Source: Ophiosphaerella korrae (Eukaryota; Ascomycota; Dothideomycetes; Pleosporales; Phaeosphaeriaceae). From it: a DNA stretch of 64,000 nucleotides. The number at the start of each line of letters is the position of its first letter. The stretch's first letter is position 1. The notes beneath the pieces were generated by a model. It saw only the letters and a list, made by a program, of their open reading frames with translations. It was not told the DNA's origin and did no database searches. Position numbers and translations under genes: made by a program. The stretch covers positions 682,001 through 746,000 of the forward strand of contig JALNQF010000001.1 in assembly GCA_028456385.1 (NCBI GenBank), in the 5' to 3' direction. Shown here piece by piece: positions 56,581-64,000 of the stretch.

Positions 56581-57997
56581 AGGCCGCGTGCATCACAAAT
56601 TTCGTAAAGATACGACCTTAAAAACGCAAAACATAAGTGCATGACGTCTGTCCGCGCGCAGCGATTGCGTCAATGGCACTGGGGTGGGCAGGAATTTACA
56701 TCTACTAGCTTCTCTTTTCTTTGTAAATCTATCCAACATCAGGCGTTCTATCACAACTTTACTAGCACAACACCGCTTCACACGGCCAAATTTCCTTGAG
56801 TTACGGTAAAAAATATCAATAGCAACTTGTCGCTATTGTAATCGTGCGACTGTACTAGACGACATCGAAAATATCTCACTCTTGAATTTTCTCTAATTCG
56901 ATGCACAATCAATTAGTCTACCATATCGACCATGGTAAATGGGCGGACACGGAAATTCAATGTTGCGTGCGACAGGGTGGCCCTTTGTCAACCAGCTTAC
57001 TATTGTTCTACAAGACCTTGTTCGCTACCTGAGACCATCAACTCATGCCCACTATAAAACGGAATATGAGGGCATGGAAAATATGGACAGTGCAAACATT
57101 TCAGTCAACACTCTTTTCTCGGATTTCAGCTCTCGTATTGTCCATTTCCAATTTATCTATATACAGATCCCAAATGCGGTCAATCTTGGGTCTCTGTGAC
57201 CTCCCCCAATCACCTTTCTACCCCAACGATGACCGAAGATATAAAGGGCTCGCACACAACTGCATCCTCAGTCCTCCCCTAAGTGGAACGAGCAAAGGCG
57301 TAACAGACTTCAGTGCACCAACGACGAGTTCGGGCCTCAAGAAGGACAACGATCATTGGCCTAAGCCCAGCAATATATTCACTGCTGCCAATAACAATCT
57401 TAATGTCCCGCCTGGCTCCGGCGATACCTCATGCCGACCGAATTTATTACAGTCGACTACCCTGGGTTTGGTTACAAGGCCTGTCACAGTTTGTGATTGA
57501 TCTTGAACAGGTGGAGAATTGAACAAGTGGTAAGATGGAATCAAACTTGTGAACCCCAGTCTTTACACAATGTCATATTCGAAGGAAGCGCAGCCCTCGA
57601 CTTATGATTGCTCTTAAACTACCTCAACACAATATCGACATGTCATGTCAGAATTACAGTGAGAAATAAAACACTTTGGAGGATATGATAAAGAGATCTG
57701 GTTAAAGCATCCTTTATTACGAAAGGTTTACTGAAAGCTTCTAAAAAATAATAATAATAATACATAGATGAAGTAATATCTGCCTGTATACCCTCTAGCA
57801 CTCAGGTTGTCACAGAGTAGCTCACATATACCTATATGGCTGCTCAGGTTATGAAACGTGATCCCACGATGGTTTACGAATGTTACCTCGTCTTGTTTGT
57901 AGAACCGAATTCTCGAATGTGGCATTACCTCCAGAAACTGAGGATTAGGCGCATGCATGTCCACCATCGTGCAAGCCCTTCTGCTCGGCTCAGAAGG
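56581..57997. other. Intergenic region, no supported gene
   Basis: About 1.4 kb. A 151-codon frame (57045-57500) is the longest. Its translation has no signal, domain or clear composition bias, and a good start context is missing, so it is not called. An AAT repeat lies near 57747-57761. Confidence 0.4.
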
Positions 57998-58792
57998 TCA
58001 CAGTGACAGAGCCGAATCTGGTTTCCCATAGCCAGCAACATTTGATCTGGCAGTTTTGAGCATTGCCGGCGCAGCTTCATTTGGTTGAGGCTTCAGCATC
58101 AACGGCTCAACACGAAACCTTGGTAGGTTTTTGCGCGCTCTACTACGCTCTATGCTCGCATTTATTCGACGTGATCCTAGCTCCATTGCCTGGCCATGGG
58201 GATCAAGGCGCCATTCATCGACAGTACCGATATGGTATAGTCTTCCTTCGCCTTCCCCGGAGTGACCACATAGACACAAATAGCCTAAGTAATTGACACG
58301 ATTTTTCTGGACCTTGGCGCGGTGTGAAAGCCCACATTTGCTACAGACTCGGCAATATCGGGCCACCTTGCCCTCGCTGGATCTTCTGGACTTTGGAATG
58401 TCCACCCATACTTCTCCATTTGTCAATTCAATGGGTGTAAGTATCTTTGTAGTTTCGCAGCGAGCACATACAATGTGGTTGCATTCACCACAAGTCATAT
58501 ACTTGAAAGGATGATTCCCAGTGTGGTGAACGAGATAGTTCTCGTGACCGCAACAGCATTTCCAGAGACCATCTCCATGCTGCTGAGCCTTGCAGATTTG
58601 GATGTTTTCACAATCCGCCATGAGGAAATCATTGTGTTTCCATTGCTTTTCTGCGGGCTTCGCAGCGTCGATATGACGCTGCACGCTCTCTGCAGTTGGC
58701 GTGGGTGACGCGCGACCACGAGTCCTGAAGGCACTCACTACCTTGGTTATGGTTGTGAGAGTAAACACTCCAGTGCGTATAGTTAAATGCAT
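57998..58792 (-). CDS. Double zinc-ribbon-like protein, unknown
   Basis: Single exon, 264 residues, not assigned to a function. It carries paired Cys motifs: CCCGHENYL with CGECNHIVCARCETT, and later YCRVCSKCGLSHRAK with LCLCGHSG. Four knuckles of two or more Cys each fit two zinc ribbons. The pattern GLWKCCCGHEN ... HPFKYMTCGECNH ... RYCRVCSKCGLSHR recalls a Dothideomycete family of probable double zinc-ribbon proteins. The N-terminus (MHLTIRTGVFTLTTITKVVSAFRTRG) could be a weak mitochondrial signal or just leader. The C-terminal 60 residues are basic and Ala/Pro-rich. Such families often occur in multiple lineage-specific copies; I see one here. Confidence 0.7.
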   Translation of the reverse strand: MHLTIRTGVFTLTTITKVVSAFRTRGRASPTPTAESVQRHIDAAKPAEKQWKHNDFLMADCENIQICKAQQHGDGLWKCCCGHENYLVHHTGNHPFKYMTCGECNHIVCARCETTKILTPIELTNGEVWVDIPKSRRSSEGKVARYCRVCSKCGLSHRAKVQKNRVNYLGYLCLCGHSGEGEGRLYHIGTVDEWRLDPHGQAMELGSRRINASIERSRARKNLPRFRVEPLMLKPQPNEAAPAMLKTARSNVAGYGKPDSALSL

Positions 58793-60048
58793 ATTCTATA
58801 ACTTGTAAAGACCGTAAGAATTGGTGAAGTTCTATATATATAAAATTTCTATACGGTTCAAAAAAATAAAATAACGTATATGTATATATATATAAAGGGT
58901 CTGGCTTGCTTGCTAGGGAGTATACACGCAAACAAATACAATTTTCGAAAGCCAGCTGCAGTGAACTAGGTGCCCGTACTATGAGTCCGTTATGCAGTAA
59001 CGTAGGCATTAAGTTGAAATAAGACCTTGGTGTTGGAATCAGTGATGTCTTTGTATGCGTACAGAATTCATGAGAAGGAGAGCGCAGAACTCTCAAAGAA
59101 TTCCATTCTAACATTGTGTATGTACCAAATAATATCTTGTTGGGTGAATGCCATAGCAGTCGTCTCTCGCCACAGAAAATATTGCGCATTTTAATTTTGG
59201 GGGAATTGTAATATATACTTTTATCCATAATTAGCATAATTGGCATGATATATAGGCATGGAAATTCGTGCTGTATGCTCAATGGCTCGCGTGTTTGCGT
59301 TGAGACACTGTATGGAACATTATGGCATCGAAAGCGTGTGTATTTCCTAGAGGTTGTTTGCTTCTTGAATCATGTGCTCGACTCAAACCAACGCTGTTGA
59401 TGCTGAATGACAGAAACGGGATTTAGCTCCTCGAGCTAGCTGGTGTTCAGTTTTCCTGGGTACCGCAAGCCTTTGATTTTTGATGTTGGCCATTTTTAAC
59501 CATGTAGATAATTCAGAAGAAACGTGACTGTAGTATTGTAAGCAGCATGATACAGTATCAGTCTAATGTAAGCGGTGGCTCATGTTTGAGACACGCATCT
59601 GCGTCTCCTGTACGATACATACCGTGGAGACTGTGAAACTACAGGCCGGCAGCTTGATCACGGCGGGGTACGTGGAAGGTAAATGCAATCCTTTGGGCGA
59701 GCCCTTCTGTGGAGTTTGCGATTGTCGTGCTGCTCAACTCCACACTGTTTGGATCATGCACATGTCGGCCGAATTTTACCGAATTCTCAGTCCAGCCTGT
59801 GGAAACGCAAGATATATATATTATATATATTTTTTTCAAGTGAGGCGCCTGATACATTTAATATGAGTAATGGCGTCCCACGCGTAGCCACAACAGCCGT
59901 GTCGAGTCTACGGTGCCACAGACCATGAGGTAGTAAGTTTAGGGGCTGTGACGCTATTGGCTGACGTGAGCTTAGGCTTCCTCTTACTCTGGAAACTGTC
60001 CTCAACTCGCGTGCGCTGCTCTGAATCTCAACACCACAGTCGGAAATC
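58793..60048. other. AT-rich intergenic region before STE24
   Basis: About 1.25 kb, with TA-rich runs near 58877-58898 and 59812-59834. The 217-codon minus-strand ORF (58629-59282) only runs through the start of the zinc-ribbon gene in another frame and has no domain. The last 100 bp serve as STE24 promoter and leader. Confidence 0.45.
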
Positions 60049-61593
60049 ATGATCCAGGGCATTCTTCAGGTATGTTGTTATCATATCGTATCCGCATAAA
60101 TGGAGAATCATGCTAACATCACCCAGCGCCTGGCGCGCTGGCTAGACCGGCCACTCTTCCCATGGAAGCGCCTCGTCGTCGGCTTTTCTCTTGCGGAATT
60201 CGCTCTTGAAAACTGGCTTCTCTTCCGACAATACCGCGTATTACAACGCACCTCAGTACCCAAAGCCCTCAGTAAGGAAATTGATACCAAAACATTCGAT
60301 AAATCTCAGGTTTGTGCTCCTCGCCTGTACCCCTCCCCTCACCCAAGCTTACAAGTCACAGGCATACGGTCGCGCAAAGGCCAAATTCAGCTTCGTTTCC
60401 CAGCTCTTCAACCAGGCCAAATCTCTCGTTGCCCTCTACTTCAATTTGTACCCCTTTGTCTGGGGCATTGCCGGTACCGTGGTGGCCCGCTATGCGCCTG
60501 TTCGATTTTCGGGTGAAATCACACAATCGCTACTGTTCATGTACATGCTGGGATGGATTGACCTCATCTATGGCCTGCCATTTTCATACTACCACTCGTT
60601 CGTCCTGGAGGAGGAATTTGGCTTCAACAAAATGACAATCAAGCTTTGGCTTACGGACATGGTCAAGGGCCAGGGTCTTGCTATTGCGTTCGGTATTCCC
60701 ATCGGCAGTGCGTTCCTTGCTATCATTAAGAGGACGGGCCAGAACTTCTTCTACTACCTCTGGGTCTTCATGCTGGTCGTCCAAATCTCGGCTATGACCA
60801 TCTACCCTATCTTGATTGTGCCCATGTTCAACAAGCTCGAACCACTCAAGCCTGGAAAACTCAAAGAGAGCGTCGAGGCTCTAGCCTCGAAGCTCGAGTT
60901 TCCATTGTCAGAGCTACAGGTTATTGATGGTAGCAAACGTAGCGCTCACAGTAATGCATACTTCACTGGTCTCCCCTGGATTGGCAAGAAGAAGATTGTC
61001 ATCTACGACACACTACTTGAGAAGAGCACCGAGAAGGAGGTAGAAGCTGTGTTGGCACATGAACTCGGACACTGGCAAATGAACCATACTTCCAGGCTTC
61101 TGTTCATCAGCCAGGCACATTTGTTCTACATGTTCGCCTTGTTCTCAGTCTTCATCGACAATCGCTCGCTTTATGCAGACTTTGGATTTAACAGAGAGAG
61201 ACCAAACATTGTTGGATTTATCCTATTCAACGAGATCCTTTCGCCCACCGATTCTATTATCAAGCTCCTTCTGAACATCTGGACGCGCAGCATGGAGTAC
61301 GAAGCTGGTATGCACCCTCCGTGACCTCTTGATTGAGTCAAGGCTAATACCATACAGATGCTTTCGCCGTCAAACTTGGATACGCCCGCGAGCTTGGCGC
61401 TTCGTTGGTCAAGCTACAAATTCAGAATCTATCGAGCATGGATGCCGATTGGTTCTACTCGAGTTTCCACCACTCGCATCCCATTCTAACAGAGCGCCTG
61501 AAGGCTATGAACTGGACCGGAGATAAGAAGATTGTGGAGGAGAAGGCAGCGGATGAGGAGAAGCCTTTGAAGGCATCGGATCGCGAGCTGTAA
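60049..61593 (+). CDS. STE24: CAAX prenyl protease 1
   Basis: ER integral zinc metalloprotease that removes the AAX tripeptide from prenylated proteins and processes a-factor-type precursors. Four exons: 60049-60069 (21 nt), 60127-60309, 60362-61307 and 61358-61593, giving 461 residues, close to yeast Ste24. The sequence runs through several membrane helices (VALYFNLYPFVWGIAGTVV, LLFMYMLGWIDLIYGLPFSYY, VFMLVVQISAMTIYPILIVPMF). The active site is AHELGHWQMNH near residue 300 (HExxH), and the third ligand Glu lies in SMEYEADAFAV across the last junction, where G|AT makes the Asp. SAHSNAYFTGLP is the usual family motif. The C-terminus is charged and cytosolic. Confidence 0.95.
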
Positions 61594-61779
61594 GCGGTGG
61601 CGTAGAAGTTTATCTCGGAGGCGATGAATGAAGCATTTCGTGAGATGTCGATTCTAGACGGTGATCTCGGTGGATACGCGATAGGTGCTGCGAATAGAGT
61701 CTCTCATTTGAAGCTTAGGCGGCACTGGGAAGTGTGTGAATGCCGTCGTAATGCTGAGGTCTGGCTTTGCTTTGGCTCA

Positions 61780-62415
61780 TCAAGCCTTCTGTGCTCTCTT
61801 CTTTTCCATGTCCCTCTTCCTCTGCTCATTTCGCTCTCTCTTGGCCCGTCTCCTGGCATCTTTGTCCAGCTTCCCATCATGTTGACCTGCTTCATCCCCC
61901 TTCCTCCGTTTCTTGGTGGCCTGTTCATGTGCACCACCGGTGACTTGAATCTCCGGCTCGTCGCCACCATCCTGCACGGCTGTGCTGCGCGACCCAATTT
62001 CCCCAACCTCGACCATTCCTTCTTCTTGCTCCCACTCTGCTTTGTCTTGCCAGTCGTCAACCACAACTGCGGGCGCTCCCTTCTTCTTCCTCTTCTTGCC
62101 GTCTTTGTTGGGTTTTTTGCCTGGACCGTCTGTGTTTTCGTCGTCGTCTTCTTCTGGCTCGGGTGTCTTCTCCGGCTCCAGATACTCGCCGCGCAAACCA
62201 GCGGCTACCCGTCGCAGATTGTGCATAATGACGCTTCCCAGCGGGCCGCCTTTGGAGGAAAAGGTGACGCCGGTGGGCGTTATGAGCGCATCTGGATGGA
62301 GGTGAGGATGTGATTCCGAGTTTGTGATGTACGTCTCGAGCATGCGCGAGGCGTCGGCGTGTGAAACTGGCGTAGAAGAGATGTGCCGGTTTGGGGCAGG
62401 GGCTTCGAGGATCAT
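61780..62415 (-). CDS. Basic, probably nucleolar protein, unknown
   Basis: Single exon of 211 residues from the ATG at 62415; the frame is open further upstream only from a GTG. The N-terminal half looks ordered (DASRMLETYITNSESH, GVTFSSKGGPLGSVIMHNLRRVAAGLRGEYL). Then come an acidic block (EPEEDDDENTD), lysine runs (KKPNKDGKKRKKK), VVVDDWQDKAEWEQEEG, and a highly basic C-terminus (DKDARRRAKRERNEQRKRDMEKKRAQKA). The composition is typical of nucleolar ribosome-assembly proteins. I cannot name the orthologue. It is divergent from the bL34m gene across about 230 bp. Confidence 0.7.
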   Translation of the reverse strand: MILEAPAPNRHISSTPVSHADASRMLETYITNSESHPHLHPDALITPTGVTFSSKGGPLGSVIMHNLRRVAAGLRGEYLEPEKTPEPEEDDDENTDGPGKKPNKDGKKRKKKGAPAVVVDDWQDKAEWEQEEGMVEVGEIGSRSTAVQDGGDEPEIQVTGGAHEQATKKRRKGDEAGQHDGKLDKDARRRAKRERNEQRKRDMEKKRAQKA

Positions 62416-62644
62416 GCTGGGCGGGTCCTGAAAGTTCTGGCGATGTGTAGGAGAGGAGCGGAGAGAGGGTGAAGAGAAGGGCAGAAATCGGCGCTCCAAC
62501 TTTTTGTGAGCACGGACGTCATGCCTGAATGGTCTTTGCTTCGCGGACCTCTGTTGGGCACGCGCTGCCCACACTCACTTTCCACTTTCTCGACGCCGAT
62601 TCTACGGGCAGCAGAGGCGGCAATTGGCCACAGATCCCTTCGCG

Positions 62645-63105
62645 ATGCATGCGTTCCAGTGCTTGAGGGCTGCGGCCCGCCCGGCAACCAGCGCATCCAC
62701 CTTCCTCAGATCGTCCGTAAACAGCCACCTACCCGACCTCTATCGCCAATGCTAATTCAATTTCTACTCAGTCTATCGGGCCCCTTGCAATCTCGCACGC
62801 TCTCCATTCTTGCCCCCCGGCGCCCAATGCTTGCCCAAACACCGCGGCCCTGCACTCTTCCCGCACCCGGCACATCTCCATCGCTCCTTGCATCCTCTTC
62901 TGGGGCCCTTGATCTCGCAGCAAAGATCTCAGCACATCCAGGATTGGGCAGTATACAGATCCGGTGTGGCCCAAGAGACACATACAACCCCTCGCACTTG
63001 GTCAGGAAGCGGAGACATGGTTTTCTGAGCAGGATTCGGACAAAGAAGGGTCGGAAGCTGCTGATGAGAAGGCTGAAGAAGGGCCGGTGGAATTTAAGTC
63101 ATTAG
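62645..63105 (+). CDS. MRPL34: Mitochondrial ribosomal protein bL34m
   Basis: Mitochondrial large-subunit protein. The C-terminus [41 protein letters not shown] (41 residues) is the complete bL34 fold; key parts are [13 protein letters not shown] and [12 protein letters not shown]. Best model: exon 1 62645-62712 and exon 2 62772-63105, 133 residues, starting [14 protein letters not shown], a presequence-like start. The donor is then GTCCGT, which is weak; the stronger GTAAAC four bases on breaks the frame. Without splicing the frame is open from an ATG at 62521 (194 residues) or one near 62752. The N-terminal third is thus uncertain, the C-terminal domain is not. Confidence 0.82.
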
Positions 63106-63150
63106 ACTATCGTGTAGCTGCGGTACCATGCATGTTGGAAATGCTAACAA

Positions 63151-63975
63151 TCATTGCGTGATTCCTTTGGCCTCGATGGTGCAATCCCCTTCCCCCTCAG
63201 CTCGCTTTGCTCCTTCGCCGCATCTTTCCACGACTCCTGCGTCAGCCTCAAGCGCCTCAACGAGGCTCAACTCCTCTTCAACCTTATCAATCTGCTTCAG
63301 AATAAACGCAATTGTTGCGTCCCGCGCCTTGTCAACCCGCGCCAGCGCGGCCATGCTCATCTTCTCATATTCCTGCGGCTTCTGCGGCGTTGGCGGTGCA
63401 GATTCAGCATCCTCCAACTTCGCCTTCTTTTCTGCCAACAACTTTCTCAACGTGAAAATGTTTAAGTCTCGTTCTTGGAGATTCTCAACCAACTCTTTTC
63501 TTTTTGCTTCGTCGTCCGTCTTCTGCTTCTTGGAAGCTGCCTCTTGTGTGGCTTGGATCGAGGCTACTTTCCATTTCCAAATTGCCTCTTTGGCGCAGTT
63601 CTCTATATGTGTGAATCGAATAGGCCCGATGTTATGACCGCCATACCACCGTGCTACAACAATAACCCCTTCTACCTCCATGTCTCTAAGTACATTTTGG
63701 AGCCTGCCGCCAGCAAACCTCTCACCATCATCATCATGGCCTAAATCATAGAGGATTTTTGTATCTGGCATGAGTGATCTCTGCCGTGAGCGCTTTCGCC
63801 ATGCTGCAATTTTGTGGGTTGCCGTTCGGAATTCTGGCATCTGTTGCAGTGCTTTGACAGAAAGACTTGGAGAAAACGCGCCGATGAATGTGGAAGTCTG
63901 CTCGTCTACATTTGCTGACTTGAATATAGCCGGTATAGATTTTGGTGATGCTGAACGCTCCCTTTTTAATGCCAT
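63151..63975 (-). CDS. IMPACT-family (UPF0029) protein
   Basis: Single exon, 274 residues. The N-terminal part contains the IMPACT/YigZ fold: STFIGAFSP near residue 29, KIAAWRK, then GHDDDGERFAGGRLQNVLRDMEVEGVIVVARWYGGHNIGPIRFTHI with the conserved D-DGE, GG and RWYGG blocks. The second half is a long charged helix with coiled-coil character (KELVENLQERDLNIFTLRKLLAEKKAKLEDAE, ILKQIDKVEEELSLVEALEA). Yeast Yih1 has an RWD domain before IMPACT; here there is none and a coiled coil follows instead. Function in translation control is inferred from the family only. The start at 63975 is 25 bp from the window edge, so upstream coding exons cannot be excluded. Confidence 0.85.
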   Translation of the reverse strand: MALKRERSASPKSIPAIFKSANVDEQTSTFIGAFSPSLSVKALQQMPEFRTATHKIAAWRKRSRQRSLMPDTKILYDLGHDDDGERFAGGRLQNVLRDMEVEGVIVVARWYGGHNIGPIRFTHIENCAKEAIWKWKVASIQATQEAASKKQKTDDEAKRKELVENLQERDLNIFTLRKLLAEKKAKLEDAESAPPTPQKPQEYEKMSMAALARVDKARDATIAFILKQIDKVEEELSLVEALEADAGVVERCGEGAKRAEGEGDCTIEAKGITQ

Positions 63976-64000
63976 CTTTCATGCTACCGTTTGGATCAAG

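Noticed and set aside
57045..57500. 151-codon plus-strand ORF
   Set aside because: No domain, signal peptide, composition bias or good start. Neighbouring frames are similarly open for part of it.
1..64000. tRNA, rRNA, CRISPR arrays, bacterial-type operons
   Set aside because: Scanned for tRNA B-box-like GGTTCRA patterns and regular spaced repeats. No convincing cloverleaf, rRNA segment or array was seen. Small tRNAs cannot be fully excluded by eye.

Overview
This window is nuclear DNA of a filamentous ascomycete. Every spliced gene has short GT-AG introns, mostly 44-60 nt. Core eukaryotic genes sit on both strands, mixed with fungus-specific families: a Zn2Cys6 regulator, eisosome protein, sphingolipid C9-methyltransferase, a secreted DUF8021-like protein and a double zinc-ribbon protein. 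Gene content and intron style suggest Dothideomycetes, probably Pleosporales. That placement is inference from family resemblance, not a database result. No complete transposon, CRISPR array, rRNA or tRNA gene was recognised.

Layout. 1-9.5 kb: partial cytochrome P450 (-), adenine deaminase AAH1 (+), sphingolipid C9-methyltransferase (-), tyrosine-phosphatase-like protein (-), eisosome protein EIS1 (+). 9.9-15.6 kb: clathrin heavy chain (+, nine coding exons, two of them 21 and 27 nt). 17.0-22.2 kb: pyruvate carboxylase (+, nine coding exons). One of its exons is 13 nt, and a 966-nt intron carries a decayed GIY-YIG-like ORF. 23.1-30.0 kb: Kin28/CDK7-type kinase (-), U1A/U2B''-type snRNP protein (+), eIF2 gamma (+), INSIG-like sterol regulator (+). 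30.9-36.5 kb: an accessory stretch with an orphan 306-aa protein, a short diverged copy of the INSIG gene tail, a 9-bp minisatellite, a 21-nt C homopolymer, a five-exon polytopic membrane protein and a secreted DUF8021-like protein. 36.5-39.6 kb holds no gene I can support. 39.6-52.4 kb: a 960-aa low-complexity protein (+), EMC2 (-), AP-3 delta APL5 (+), a 65-aa RAMP4/YSY6 protein (-) whose first coding exon is only the ATG, a small mitochondrial-type membrane protein (+), and a Zn2Cys6 factor (-). 52.4-60 kb is gene-poor, with PAM17 (+) and a double zinc-ribbon protein (-). 60.0-64.0 kb: STE24 protease (+), a basic nucleolar-like protein (-), mitochondrial ribosomal protein bL34m (+) and an IMPACT-family protein (-).

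The genes form no operon or obvious biosynthetic cluster. Several share a cellular theme: membrane traffic (CHC1, APL5, EIS1), ER biogenesis and sterol control (EMC2, YSY6, INSIG, STE24, C9-methyltransferase) and mitochondria (PAM17, bL34m, the 178-aa protein). This is ordinary fungal gene mixing. Divergent pairs such as EMC2/APL5 and KIN28/snRNP share promoters of about 300-360 bp.

The most unusual features are the GIY-YIG-like relic inside the PYC intron, the microexon structures, the possible start-codon split in APL5 and the duplicated INSIG tail. I found no convincing complete novel system. All exon boundaries come from reading frame, splice motifs and family alignment from memory, and none has been checked against RNA.
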